Positions 44,901-59,120 of a stretch of DNA of 64,000 bases are shown here, piece by piece. Under the pieces are notes generated by a model. It did no database searches. It saw nothing but the letters and a program-made list of their open reading frames with translations, and had not been told where the DNA came from. The stretch spans positions 39,351,278-39,415,277 of the forward strand of contig OX438744.1 in NCBI GenBank assembly GCA_949316235.1, given 5' to 3'. The position numbers were made by a program, and so were the translations under genes. The stretch's first letter is position 1, and each line of letters opens with the position of its first letter. Source of the DNA: Oegoconia quadripuncta. Lineage: Eukaryota; Arthropoda; Insecta; Lepidoptera; Autostichidae.

Positions 44901-47900
44901 GTTTGTTTGGTTTTTTAAATACTTAAATATAGTTATTTCTCATTGTTTTTCTGCTCTGTACACGTTAACCCTATTGATATTATAGTTTTAAATTGTTTTC
45001 TAAGTATTATTATGATCCACCACTAATCTGATTTTTGGCTGTTTTATTTAAATTACTAAATCCAGGGCTAATACAAGCATTGCGATGGTCCGGCATTATA
45101 TGCCGAAACTAATCATGTCATAAAAACGTCGGAGATATGTCTAAGGGACCGCTTCACAAACGCACTATTATTTGTTTATTTTGGTATACTTGGTATTGCT
45201 TGTGTGGGTGCCAACGATCAGTAGCGACACTACGACACAATAATCTTCTCTCAAACATGCATGGAAATATTGTCATTACTTTCGAAAAGAGAACACGCGA
45301 AGTATCTAATTTAAGGACGGCGAAAAATAAATACATTGCAGGAGCGTTTTTTCAATTTGGAACATTACAACGCTCTAGCAATGTTGTATGAAACGGCGTG
45401 CTGGGGTTATTATATACTCTTTGATTGGATCTCTTTTATCATTCTTGGCATACCAAAATCTCTTTGCTTAGTACAATTGCGTTTGCCTTTCGCCACAGAT
45501 GATAAATAGAAAATCGGCGGCAAAGCTGAAAATTCGTCTTGATTTGTTATTTAAATATTTATTATTTCCCTGCATTCTTTTGAGAAAAGCACTATATATG
45601 CCTCGGCGGAAATGGCAATTGCCTGTCTCGTATTAGTGAAGTCCTCGCCTACGGCTCGGCCTTCAAACTCATACTCGACCTGCAATTGCCTATTTCCCGG
45701 CCTTTGCAATAATGTACTATTATTTACTCTCACAAAAGTTACTTACACTTTGATAATAAGCAATAATTTGTGTGTGTATTTGTGAATGTCTGGAGGAACT
45801 AGGTTCAAAACTGACGACATATCTCCCTGTTCTTTTTATGATCTGTGGTCCAACTATGTCAATTCAGTGAGGAGAGTAATTATCGACCTGTAAACGCGGC
45901 TGGTTAAAGTGGATATTTTGTAAAAATTCCTCTTTTCAAAAAAAAATCTCTGTTATAATAGGAATTTTGACAAAATGTACACACAGCTGTGTATCTGATG
46001 GTACTTAGTATAATCATTTGTCAGCTTTCAGATATATTTTTTTTTTTAAAGAAAATCGTTTCGTGGCTTTGTGATGCTGTTAGGGGACCGATTTTGGACA
46101 TTGACGGTGGAAAACAATTTCCGTGACCAATATCACGTTATTCCGCAGCTTCGATCACGCAGCCAACTGACGTTTATTTTCTGTCAACCAACTGACGTAA
46201 GGTCGTTATTTACAGAGCCAAGTTCGAAGGTTTTGAGCAGGGTGCTTATATTATCTTGTTTAACAGGTGCCATTAAGGCCTGCAGTCACTAACTCCTAAC
46301 AATCTAATTTTAATGAGTTTTGGTGAGAATGAGTCTTTAATAACCAAGGTTTGGTACTGGCTGGGTTCAGGCATCCAACAAAACCCGATATGATTATGAA
46401 CACCATGAAATTTAGAATGAGATTGTTGGGAGTCGTAAATCGGTCGCTGTTTTGAGACTGCAGGTTCTGTGGTTTATAAGTTGTGTAGTCGACATTTCGC
46501 ATTGTTAACTACCCGAAAGCTGTATGGTTATAAAAATGTGTGTGTGATGGAAATTATGCCTCAAAAAACATAATTCCGTAACGTGTATTTTGCTATCTTT
46601 ATCCAAAAAGTAAAATTGACAGTCGCATTTTCTGTCTAACGGCACGATCTAAATGTTATGATATTTGTACTTAATTTTTAATTGTTCTAATTACTGATTG
46701 CGACCGATCGGTTTGCAAAGAGAGACAGTCGAGGAAATGACAGAAATTGCGACGTTTCAACGTTGTAAACCTGAAGGGTCAATACAGCAATAAAGTGCAA
46801 CGCGTTACTGTAACTTAGAAACGAATGTCACTAACTCACAACTATGAAATTTAGGATTGTTGTAGTTGGACACGTCGGGAATACGGCCCAAATGATAAAT
46901 ATGCGAACTTACGAGATACACGGTTTTTGCAACAAAAGCGAACTTCGAAGCGTCGAAAATCGGATCTCAGTTTTACTAACGTTAAACGTGTATTGATGAG
47001 CCAATGTCGTTTTTGCTGCTCAAGAAGTGCAAGAATAAAATATTAATCGTTTGTTAATTATGGTCAACTTCTTGAGTTTATGAAATTACAAGGTGTTCAG
47101 TCACATTTCCCTCTCTATTCTGTAAGTTTGCAAAGCCGTTACATCTGGTTTGGCTTAGCGATAAACTATAGTAACAAGTTTTAATACAAATTACACCCAA
47201 CCAAACATAAAAAAATTGCGCGATATTCTGAAGGGATGTGTTAAAAGTTTTACTTTACTATTTCGACATTTTTTATTTTTTTTGTATTAGCAATAACTTA
47301 TAAATTTAAACCTGTTTCAATAACGGCAAATAGATCATACCTACTTTAACTTTTGTTAATAAAATGCGCACATTTTTTTATATGTCATTATAGTTTGTAT
47401 TGAACTAGTTGCTATCTGTGTCGCTATTATTTTTTTTTATCTGGGCGACGGATATTTATTTTCCACCGTGACATATAAAAAGAACCGTAAATACGTCAAC
47501 ACTGATCCACCAATATGCTTTTATTTATCCGACGGCGTTCACAAAGCTGCGATCTTAAAGTCATCTGCAGATTGTTTTTAATTTTACAAATGAGTACCAA
47601 GTAATATTTGCATAATTTTACTTAATCCACGCAACTAAATGTATTTCATTGTCTGACCAAGCATTAAAGGTCCATAGACATATCGGTCGGTTGTACCCTC
47701 ATTTCTGTAGATTTGGAAAAGGCGTTGAAATCATAAAGGAATGTTATACTTCGATTATTGTAGATAAAAAACTCCTATAACGAACAGATTAGGTACCCAC
47801 CATTGCGTTTTCGGCTACACATTGACATCGAGAGGTGTGCCATCTACATGGACGATCTCTTTGTCTTAGGTCATTGATTTGCACACACATACTTTAGCAA

Positions 47901-50900
47901 CAAAAGTAGACGTGTCACATCCCAATACTAAATACTAAATTTACCTAGGCCCAGCGAAAAGAAACTTGTCTTATGTTTTAGTATATTTGATATATCAATT
48001 TATTTTATTAAGTGACCAACTTTTTAAACTTATTATAAATATATTTATTTCACTAAAAATTTAATCGAATTATCACACAAGTGTATACCAAAGGTAAGAG
48101 CAATTATTTCAATTCTCGGTACAGGCGTGGATAAACGTTGCTACACGGTATTTTTTTGGATAATATCTGTCTTTAACATGTATGCTAATTGTATGGGATA
48201 AAAATGGACTAAATATATTTTCCTGATTAGAAAAGCATAGCACTACTCAAAAGCCCACGAAATGAATAAAGAAATAGGTTGTTATGACAGCGAATAATTC
48301 GAGATATTTTTGACGCCGAGTGTTGGGTGAATTTTGACCAGTGTTTAAATTTTTAATCAGACTTTTAGTAGCGTGGATTAACTAAACAAAATGAACTGTA
48401 GCTTATTACGACAAAATAGTGTCTTTACGAGATTGTTTAGTGTAATTTTGTTACAAAATTAATTTTAAAAGATACATATTTGTAATATTTTGCTCAGCGA
48501 TAGAGTATTTTGTACTTTTAAATTATAACTTACAATTTAGTTTTGAGAATAGTTTTTTAATCTCTGACAGAAGTGCGTTCTATTCTTACAATAATTTTTA
48601 TGTTATACATAAATTTTTCACGCAAAAACCACTTACAATCAAAACCAGTTTTTATCATAAACTAGGACATTCTATGTAACCTCTTTACGCTAGAAATAAT
48701 TTCACGGTCATGGAAATTAAACGATGACCCTTTTCCATCACAAATATTAACAATAATGAGCTTGGGGGTCAACAATTTAAATTCCAAGACTACGAATACT
48801 CCTTTTTAATGTCGGTAACAGTTACGTTTTGTCGTAGTCTGCTACTAAAGATTAGGTCTCGGGTGATGCGAATCCTGCCAAAATGATGTCTTGGCCGATT
48901 TTGAGATGTTCTTTTTGGTAAAATACTTTGGAGTCAACTTTATTACTTTTAAATTTAACTTTCGTGAGTAAAAATTGGGCTTATCTATTCGTCTATACGT
49001 GCTTCCCGCTCCCGCCGGCAAGTCGGACATGTGTGAGAGGGAGATGCGAACACCTCTGCCGTACCAGAGTGTCGAATGCCGCGCACGGCTAAAAATTAAT
49101 TGTCATCTCGCTCCCACACTCGTTTGGCCTGCGCCCGAGAGCAGGACACAAATATGTATGTCATGTACTAATATACTATTTGACGCTTCAACATTATTTC
49201 TTGTGCTTTTAATCTTGCTGCAGTTTGCGGAAGAGAACCTTCATGATTTTTAGGGTGCTACAGTGCATAGTTGCGGGTTTTGTTATGTTGGCAACACTGT
49301 TTCGTCAGTATAGCTCGACTGTAGGACCTTGATACTTGATGCAGGACGAAAACGAGCTTTCAGATATGACAGAAAACTCAGCAAGTAATCGTTGCAATTC
49401 CTTACGAAGTTTGTTAAAATTTTAAGGTTTGTTCAGAAATTATTTAGGTACATTTACGTTGGTAGTATAATATCTTAAGTATCGTCTCTAAATGACGAAT
49501 TAATATTTCTGTTGGGAATTTTTCATTCAGCTTCAAAAGACTGCCAAATATTTTAATGTTTTTTAGATTACCTCTGCGTTATAATAACGACAATTAATGT
49601 TAACTTAGATATTAGAGTGTAGTAAGTCTTCTAATTTTGAAGCGCAGTGTTGTTACTATACGTGTGGAACATCCATTGTATAATGCGATAAAATAATCAG
49701 GCTTGAATTTCTAGCTCAAAATATTGTAATGTTTAATAATGCCTGACATCACATATCAAAAATGGTTCACTGTCAAAAAGAACATGTCAAAAATATAACA
49801 CAGATCTCTAAAAATGACACGTTGCGAAACTGTAAGTGTTGCAATCGTATTTGTTAATGTTAAGTCTAGATTTAAACATAGATTATAACACGAAAAATAT
49901 ACTTATTAAATATAGACATTATAATGTATGTATCTTTGAAATGATAACTCAAGCCATAATAATATATTTTGGTATAAGGAGATAACAAGTTAAATTTATT
50001 AGTTTAAAAAAAAGTTGGGATGATTATTTTTTTTGGAAATTTTGGTGATGTTTTCTTTTTTGAGGTTTTACCTAATATCCACCCAGCTTATTTCGGATTG
50101 CACTAAGAGTTGTTAGTTATAAAATCGCTGTGGTATCAATGTGTAGATTTATTCGTATGGTACGTTATCGTAAAGGTTTTTAAGTGTTCCAAATTTAAAC
50201 GTTGTAAAAGAAAGCGCGGGAATTTGGCTTGCATTTTTTTCAGACTTACAATACTAGAAGCAGACCGAACATAAGTGGCTAAAAGGACTAGAATCCACAG
50301 CCGTAAAAACTCTTAAACATAGGGGTTAGCGTGACCAGGTTTCATACTAAAGAATAAGTTGCATTTAGGCTTTAAAAGTATCAGGATACATCTAGACATT
50401 GGTTTATATTTTCTGGTTTTTATTAGATTATTTATTTGTTTATACCAAATTTAATATATCATATTTTGTTTGGGTACAAGCAATATTTATTTTTAAAAAT
50501 AAGGGTGCATAGGCGACCGGCGGCGATTGGCATGATAGGCTTAGACCGTCTGTCTAAGCGTCGCCATTGCGTATGTATAATTCGATCTGCTACTAATATG
50601 ACAAGTCTGTGTTTTTTTTAAATCCAATTGCTCAATGAGAATAAAAACTCATGCAGGCCGTAAATTCTTCATCATCTTACAGTAGTAATACACCAATAGC
50701 TGACGAGTACAATTATTTATATTTATATATTGACAACATAAACAGCTTATTTCCAGTTAACCCCCGAAACGAGACAGACTAGGAAACATCGAATATTTCC
50801 ATGGGCAGAACACTTAAAATCCTTTGCCTATGGTGATGTGATTAGTTATTGGAATAAAGAGAGAAACGTTTTTTTTAACATTTGACGTTTGGATCAAGTC

Positions 50901-51217
50901 CCGATTTGAATCTGGAACCTGGTTGAAATCTATAATCGAGAATATGCAAGCAGTAACACAGCCTCAATTATTTACATAGCTATTGGTCGGTATTCACCAA
51001 TCGTCCAAAATTGGCTAAACGACTGATTTCATTATGGATCCGTTCTGTATCTCACATTATATCTTCACCAAGTATATATGAGACTCTTTCAAATAGACAA
51101 AAAATTACCGGCAGAGGAATGATTGTCACAACGATAATAGATAATGGGGCAAGCTACTATTGAGATAAATTCATTTGTAATTAAATAAGAATTTAGAAAG
51201 TGTTTAAAAAGTATTAC
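44901..51217. other. Repeat-poor AT-rich stretch between convergent genes
   Basis: About 6.3 kb with none of the SINE or LINE families seen elsewhere. A GC-richer patch lies at about 48995-49150. Open frames under 100 codons look random. Confidence 0.4.
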
Positions 51218-51440
51218 GTAATGTCACCACCTTTATCCCAAATAGAGTGGTGAGAGATATCCCAAACATTAAAAGTTTAATGCTTGAAACAACATCCACG
51301 ATATTCACCTTTTGTAATATACAGAAATGCACACGTGAAAACGAGCAAGTCTAGATGTATTTTGGTGTAAAGTCCCTTAGTCGCCTTCTACAACACGCAC
51401 GGGAAGAGACGGGTCGGTTCTATTTTTTCTTGCCGAAATC
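51218..51440 (+). repeat. Interspersed repeat J
   Basis: CACCACCTTTATCCCAAATA to TCGCCTTCTACAACACGCAC. 51441-52001 shows nothing further. Confidence 0.7.
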
Positions 51441-52001
51441 ACACAGTCGATTGTCGAATAAGGTGATGAATAATTGAGGACAGAAAATAAATATTAAATA
51501 GTATATTGTCACCAAACCTTCGTTTTGAATTGTTATTGTGAAACTGAAATGTTACTAAAAGCGTCGTTCGAATGATCTGAATACGTGCGACTGCTTTCAA
51601 TGCGCATGCGCTTTTGGAAGTCATTCCAATACTTAAGTCTTCCAAATTATAGTCATTATGAATTCCATCACTTGTCTTACTGCTTGTGTTATATATGTTT
51701 GCGTAGTCCACAATCTCATGGTTGAAGCAAGTCGAGTTGGTCCAAATGTCAATGTTTAACTTAACGCACCGTTGACTCATCAAAGCGATAGCGCGGGATC
51801 AATGTCCGGCTATCGTAAATCGGTTATACATGTAACAGAATAAACGTTTATATAAATTCTATTTTTATTTCATTACGTGTAATAAACTTATGTTATTATT
51901 TTTAAACAAAGCGTGTTGTTTCTTTCGACTCCTGTTGACTTGTCATGGTGGTAGTATCGCACCGGAGAGGACGTCGCATGCGAAATATGAAAAAGCTGTT
52001 T

Positions 52002-52975
52002 TTACCCGACTGCCTAAGGAAGGAGGGTAATGTTTTTCGAGTCTATGTGTAGCCGTTCCTTTGGCGCATCCTGTAGCTTTAACGGCTTGACCGATTTCGA
52101 AGTCCATGGTGTCGTTATATTCGTCCTAGTGTACCTTTTAACCGCATCCGTGGCTCAATGTAAACAACATAGGGTTTACGAATCAGAGGCCGCGGGTTCG
52201 ATCCCCAGCGGGGTACACGTTTAGTACTCGGTTTGGTTGGTGGTAGGGCATTTTAAATGTCCGCCTGGCTAGCTACCACCATTTTATCTAAATCTGCCGC
52301 CAAACAGCAATGTTAATAACATGTTGTGTTCCGGTTGTCACAGATAAGCTAGCCAGTTCCCCAAATAGGATGAGTTTCCGGGTCAGTACGCTTCCACCTT
52401 CGGCCTTATCTTCACTTAACATCAGGTGTGATTGAGGTCAAGTGCTAACCCGTTGTGTATAAAAAAAAAATTAAAGAAATACAGAAACGCACACGTGAGT
52501 CCAGCGCCGTTGAAACGTGTAAGTCTATATTTTGGTGTAAAGTTCCTTAGTCGCGTTTTACAACACCCACGCAAAGAAACAGGTTGGTTCTATTCCTTTT
52601 ACCCGATAACCCCAAAAGGAGGGTTATGTTTTTCGAGTGTATGTATGTAGTTTTCTATGTAACCTCAGCCTAAACGACTCGATTGATTTTGGAATGGAAT
52701 ATTCGTCTCGTTCCTTTGTGTTATAGAATACATTTTATGGTGAAAAATCCAACATGGCGCCCGCAAAATATGCTGTCGGGTTTTTTACCCGACTGTCCAA
52801 GGAAGGAGGGTAATGTTTTTGTGTATGTATGTAGATTTCTAAGTTACCTCCTGTACCCTAAACGGATGGACCGATTTCGAAGTGCATGGTGTCGTTAGAT
52901 TCGTCTTGATCCCGAGTGTCATAGATTACATTTTATGATGAAAAATCCAACATGGCGTCCGCAAAATAAAAAATA
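52002..52975 (+). repeat. Cluster of repeat G (three copies), SINE D and repeat J
   Basis: G at 52002-52138, SINE D at 52139-52464 (head CCGTGGCTCAATGTAAACAA, GGTTCGATCCC), J fragment at 52465-52590, then G copies at 52597-52788 and 52788-52975. Confidence 0.75.
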
Positions 52976-53074
52976 TAGTTATTGGTTTTTATAGTTATTA
53001 CCAGTGGCGTGCCCTCCATACAGGCAGAAAGGCAGTGCCTACCCTAGAATAAGCTTTCCTCGAAATGCATTGCC

Positions 53075-53435
53075 AAATTCACAGTTTTATAATAAGGTTC
53101 CAGTGGACATTCAAAATTTACCTTTAAATAAATTCAAAACCATCATAAAACAGACATTATTTACCAAAGGCTATTATAAAATTTCTGACTATCTGGATGA
53201 TAAGCAAGCATGGACATAGACCGCTCGGCGATATTCAGCCTAATTATACAATATAATATAATATAATTGTAACCCAAGCTTATTTAAAAGAGCAACCCTC
53301 GAGTTTCTTGCTCGTTCTTCTCTGGGGAATCTGCTTTGCGAATGAGCAATAATGTCAATAATTTTAATATTAAGATAAAAAATGTGACGTTTTCAAGTGA
53401 TAATCTTTATCCTACGAAATAAATATACTTTGACT
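53075..53435 (+). mobile_element. 5'-truncated LINE 3' end
   Basis: Starts inside [20 protein letters not shown], continues to [17 protein letters not shown], then a UTR and ACTTTGACTTTGAC tail; near-identical to 31690-32060. 53436-54065 shows nothing else. Confidence 0.85.
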
Positions 53436-54065
53436 TTGACAGAAAAATAATCTAACAGCGGCGAAGATTGCAATAAGAGTAATTTATTATTTTACAGTTG
53501 TATTTTTTCTGAAATAATAGCAAACTTTATCATTCTGCCTCTAGTATTTAAGAGCTCTTGTCGGAGTGCTTTCCATTCTGCTTACACTGTGACACCACAC
53601 AGCACTGTGTGGTATTTATATAACAATGGGCAAGTATATAAATACTAATAACATGCAAAATGAAACTCCAAAGTGATTTATTAACATAACTCTATTAAAA
53701 ATAAACATTTTTAACAACAGGCTCTATGTACAGGACGCCATTTTCTATCTACACTCAATACATAACGCTTTTCCGGTGGAAAAATATTTCTTGTTTTGAC
53801 CATTTACTCACTCTAGGGACTAGTTTTGAGCAAAAATGCCAACGAAAAGTGCTCAGTCACACGTCTAGCTAAAATAGTATAGTGAATACTGTACTAAATC
53901 ATAGAACTAGTTCGACGGATCATGAAGTACACTGCTCAGTAAATTTTACTAAACTGCAACAAACATACACAATAGAAATTTGTTGCCTTTTTACTATAAA
54001 ATTTATTACATCGATAACTTAGTGGACAGTTGATCGCACATCAAACGTGGCCTATTACACTATTC

Positions 54066-54208
54066 TAAGACCCTTAATAGACCATTCTCAAGATTGAGAA
54101 CAGTCTTGTCTTTTCAGGTCTCAAGTTAGGTTTATTAATCGAAATGTTTACTTGAGACCGATCACAAGACTGTTCTCAATCTTGAGAATGGTTTATTAAA
54201 ACGGCCTA
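54066..54208. mobile_element. M4-type foldback MITE
   Basis: Arms of about 41-45 bp (CCATTCTCAAGATTGAGAAC and its reverse complement) plus an inner GTCTCAAG/CTTGAGAC pair. Right end ...ACGGCC then TAA. Confidence 0.75.
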
Positions 54209-54255
54209 AAACAAACAGAACAACACAAGGACGATAACAATTTGTGATCTTGTGG

Positions 54256-54505
54256 AGAAAATATTTTTTTTTTTTTTTTTATATGAGAGGGCGGCAAACG
54301 AGCATGCGGGTCACCTGATGGAAAGCAATCACCGCCGCCCATGGACACCCGCAACACCAAAAGGATCACAGATGCGTTGCCGGCCTTTGAGGAAGGTGTC
54401 CACCCCAGAATAAGTAGGGCAGCCTGAGCGATGAGGGATTCTCCAGCACTAATAGTGCTGGTACCCTCCTGGGGTACTAACTCTTTAAATACCGCTACCA
54501 TTCTG
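54256..54505. repeat. Common lepidopteran interspersed repeat with poly-T
   Basis: T-run then GGGCGGCAAACGAGCATGCG, GGTCACCTGATGGAAAGCAA and GCGTTGCCGGCCTTTGAGG. Confidence 0.65.
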
Positions 54506-54769
54506 GAGAGAGACTTTTTTATAGTATTACTTTTGTATTGTAGAATATAATAAAGTATATTCAGCTTATATTACTGACGGAGGAATTAATGTACACCTTC
54601 CACCTTGTGTGTGGTCATTGTGACGCTCGCGCGTATGTTTTCACTAAAAAAAAAAACCATTAAAAATCTATTTGGCCATTCAAAGAGGGGTGTTTTTAAG
54701 GTCTGTGGTATTGTAGCGCCAATACCAGGACTTGAAACCGGTAAATATATTTTTCTGAAAATACTTGTC

Positions 54770-55350
54770 GCATCGGGCCCCGATTCTCTCTAGACATGTC
54801 TATCTCTTTCACAATTATACGCCAGTGCAAAAGTGACAAACCTATTGATGTCGTTCGACATTGAAATCTCGAGTATGTGAGAATCAGGCTCCAGGACCCC
54901 GATTCTCGCGCGTTCGACATTTACTGTCGATAGACATCCATAGGTTTGTCACTTTTGCACGCCCTTATTAGTTCGAAAGAGATAGTTATACCAATGTCTA
55001 TCGACAGTGAAATCTCGAACGCACGAGAATCGGGGTCCTGGAGGCTGATTCTCACATACTCGAGATTTCAATGTCGAACGACATCAATAGGTTTGTCACT
55101 TTTACACACGTATATAAGTGTGAAAGAGATAGACATGCCAATGTCTATCGATAGACAAATGTCGAGTGTGCGAGAATAGGGGTCCAGGAGCCTGATTCTC
55201 ACATACTCGTGATTTCAACGTCGAACGACATCAATAGGTTTGTCACTTTTACACACGTATATAAGTGTGAAAGAGATATACATGCCAATGTCTATCGATA
55301 GACAAATGTCGAGTGTGCGAGAATAGGGGTCCTGACCCGATGTTATGGCT
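54770..55350. repeat. Foldback repeat cluster
   Basis: Units with TGTCTATCGATAGACA-like and AGGTTTGTCACTTTTGCAC motifs occur first inverted (54793-54925 against 54905-55035), then as two direct copies of about 146 bp (about 55045-55190 and 55190-55335). Ends carry inverted CATCGGG.../...CCCGATG. Confidence 0.75.
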
Positions 55351-57775
55351 AAAGACTGATTTACAGAACTGCGATTAGCATAGTTCTTACAATAACTTTA
55401 TGAAAAAACTTTATTATATTATGGAAAACCTTCATTATAAAGATTAAAGTTACATAGTAAAATTAACCTGTTTCAAGCGTTGGCGAAAACGGCTGAACCG
55501 ATTTGAAAACCTAGTCTTTGGGTTTGTTTATATGGATAAAATCGGGAGTTCCAAATTATCAATTTATAGTTATTAACATCAATTTTGAGTTTGCTGTAAT
55601 TTTCTTCGTAACAATACGAGTTTTAGGCTATTACAGTTTTGACACACTTCAACATTATTGTTTAATCTGTATTATTTATTACAAACTAACAAATTAAGTA
55701 ATAACAAGTGACAATGATATTTAGCTTATAACACAATTGCTTTGTATATCTGGATGACATAATAATTGTCACCGGAGGTTTTCTAAATTTTGCAATTTAT
55801 ATTCGGTTTACTTAATATGTTATTTTAGCCAGATATTTCTACTACATAGACGTATAATATATGTATCCTGTTTATGTGTATAAAGTTTCATTAGAATTGG
55901 TCTATTCATAGACAAAATTTTGGACCACTACATCCACCATAGTGCACTTCTAATAACGCCTAAAATGAAGGCACAAGTATTCAAACTAGATCACTGATCA
56001 TAACATTTCACATGTTCAGTTGACCGCAAGTCAAGCATAACAAGTGATTTCTATTACTCTGTGCTAAAATTTCAAATTTAACTAAAGTACCACGCTTGAT
56101 CTGCAGGCCACTGTACAATCAGGTTTATAAGTGGATATACAATCCGAGCTCAAATGATTTATTTCGAATGTTTATGGGTTGTTATACGTTTTAATGTCCA
56201 AAAATAAGGGCTTTCCTGAAAATTTCAAATATGTCAGCTGGGACTAAATATGCACTTTAAAAATTTACTGTACATAGCCAATTGAAAAAAATACAATACA
56301 ACCATTTTATAAAGAGTATTTGGCCTCAAGTCACACGACAGAACAAAAGTATATTCACCATAAATGATAATTACCCGTTATGCAACTTTATTGCAATCAT
56401 GCCTCTTAATTACAGACTAACATTTATATTCAATTCAAACAAATTTACAACAGAAATTCCAATCATATACACCATGTGTCTGAGGGTACCTAAAGGACTG
56501 ACCATGAATTTTTCAACTTTTCCATATTGATGAAGAAAATTAAACCAATTTCTTTTGGTTACCCAAGGTAAAGAATAAAACAGGACAGGGCTATGGGTGT
56601 CACCCACCCTCCAAAATCTTTGGACTTTTTCGACCATCGTCTCCATTTTACGCTCTCTTTACAAAATTTTGTCAACAACATATTATAGTACGTTTTACAA
56701 GTATTCAAAACACTGCATGACATTGTTTTTCTTTACATTAAAAGGAATTCAGGGACATAATCCTTTGGTTACCACAGACAATTAAATTATTATATCTTAC
56801 CAGCTTAGCTCCAGATTATTTAATTTATAGTGACATATTGCAACTCCACATTTGCCAACCGTGACAATCTCAATTTGAGCCAACATTTGGCTATGCCGAT
56901 AGTTCCCTAGAGTGACGTCATACGATAAATGCTTACTGGTGTGTAGCGACATTTGTAACAAATACTAAAAACGCTCTTGTAAAAAAAAAGGGGGAAAATT
57001 CAATACACATATGTATACACAGTGCTTAGATCGTAAGCTAAAATACATTTCGTCCAATTGTGATAATTAATTTAGGGAAATTGTCTCTAATTGATATGTG
57101 TTTTGGACTATGAAGACAACTTCGCCAGTGACAAGGTGTAACGTTATTGGTTGCTCGTGGTCATACCATTTGCTCATACATGGAGGACCATGGAAGATTT
57201 ATTAAAAGAAACTGCTAAAAAATGACTCCCGAGACCAGTTTCACGAATAATTAGTAATAGTGCTTTTGATATGCAAATCATTTTTGTTTGTCGTAGTCAG
57301 AATTATAACAAATATTTGTTAATGTTAGGCCTTTGTCCTACTTAGTAGAACGAAGCATTAGGGCTCAGGCATCAACCACACAACTCATAGCCACCTAATA
57401 ACAGGCTGGGGGCATCTGTCAACACTTTGGGATAACATAACTGATGCTCAAAATCTTTGAACCAGTAATTTAGTCCGGCCAGCCTGTTGTACATTGATTG
57501 GCTCTTGCATTGTTGACCATACTCTTGTACTGTACCCCGGATACGAAATAGTGATGTTCATAGATGTCAGTTTTGTAAAAGAATATTTTCAATTATTGTG
57601 TTATGTACCCACACATTAACTAGTATTTTCTAATACTCAGCACAAAATCGAATAATTTCTTTATGGATATACTTTATTATCTATAAAATGTATGAACATA
57701 ACTTTCAATGTCAGTAACGTCATTGCATTTGATTATGTTACTGTTAAAATTTTTATATAAATATCTTTAGATATA
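55351..57775. other. Unique AT-rich DNA, no feature recognised
   Basis: No repeat match in the window and no coding signal above chance frames. Confidence 0.4.
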
Positions 57776-57905
57776 CACACAGCACCATCTAGTTCCACAG
57801 TAAGCAACTATAGGCTTGTGTTGCGAATACTAGATGGTTCATATACTACATAAATACATTTTTTTTTTGTAAATAAATACTTATTATAAATGAAAAACAT
57901 CCATA
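57776..57905 (-). repeat. SINE family C, head missing
   Basis: CACAGCACCATCTAGTTCCA to AATGAAAAACATCCATAAC. Confidence 0.75.
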
Positions 57906-58980
57906 ACAGATGCCCATTTTTTCATTAAATATAATAGAACTTCTCTACATTCACATAAGTATAATAAAGAAAAGGATTATGTAAATGGTTATTCACCTTG
58001 CTCAGATTAACCAGGTATTAAACCAGTACAGCTGTATGGTTAACAATGCTTTGTAGGGCCAATTGGAATGCAGTATCTCACCCCCTTTATTCCTCAACTA
58101 TTTGACTGAATTAATTAGGTACAGCGAATTAAATATTGATTAGTCTATGGGCTGTGTCACTGGCCACATACAACTAACATTATGCATATCTAAAATGATC
58201 CTGGTCCATAATTTAAATCTATTGATACAATAGATAGGTGCAATACAACAGGGAAGGAGCCAATACAGAGCTAGACATGAAAATGACAGGACATCTATTC
58301 AATTCAAATATGAATGCGGATACTAACATCTGCTTTAACACAATCAAACTGTGAAGACTGTTGTCAGCCTTTCCTTTGCATCCAGGTGTTGTCTTTGCTT
58401 CATTAAAACATATGTTTTATAATATTATTGCCATAAAAAGTATAAGGCAAATAGATTGAGAAATGCCATAGACCACCATGCAGCAACAAGATTTGCGATC
58501 GTCAATTTAAATGCCCAGTGTGGAAATTACAGTAAATCCTCCCCATGATTTTGATGCACCTTAGGGTAGGTCTATTTTAAGCAGTTATGATGATGAAAGC
58601 TTGAAGGTATAAGCCATAGTTGTAGAGAAGAATAGGATGGGACCTGTCTCTCATAAAGCAACATCATAAGAGCAAAGCCCACTCAACAAGGATTTTCTTT
58701 GTATCTCAGCTCTGACAATACTTCCTCTGTATATAAAAATAGATTACGATGGAGAAATAACCCATTGGTCGATAAAGTTACTTTAGCATTATTTGTCAAA
58801 CGCAACCTATAAATTAATGTATATCTGCTTGTTAAATGGACTCAATCAACACCCTGCTTGCCCAGGCAGTTGATATATGACATGAAAACATATGGGAACA
58901 ATCCGACGAGTTCCAAATACACATTGGCACAGTCCAAAACACAATTCACTGCACTGACACTAGCACGCACAACACTGTCA
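57906..58980 (-). other. Tom40 3' UTR and flanking DNA
   Basis: Unique sequence downstream of the Tom40 stop. A minus-strand AATAAA lies at 58091-58086, which would give a UTR of about 0.9 kb. No coding exon seen. Confidence 0.35.
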
Positions 58981-59120
58981 CTAGCCGATGATGAGTCCGC
59001 AGCCGAATTTGAATTGCTGCTTCGACTGGTTCGCCATGCCGGAGAGGGCGAATGTGAACGGTAGCGGTTGGAGCTTCTTCTCGAGCACAGCACCAATGTT
59101 CCAATTGGAGTCTACCATTC
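58981..59120 (-). CDS. Tomm40: Tom40 terminal exon
   Basis: Acceptor AATACCCTCAG. 45 residues from MVDSNWNIGAVLEKKLQPLP to CGLIIG, then TAG (58983-58981). The ending is the conserved Tom40 C-terminal beta signal region. Confidence 0.95.

Noticed and set aside
45551..45733. 60-codon minus-strand frame with protein-like stretches
   Set aside because: Contains an imperfect inverted repeat around GGCAATTGCC and no known domain; more likely repeat debris than an exon.
48975..49253. 92-codon plus frame over a GC-richer patch
   Set aside because: No recognisable domain, and no evidence of splicing partners or conservation available here.
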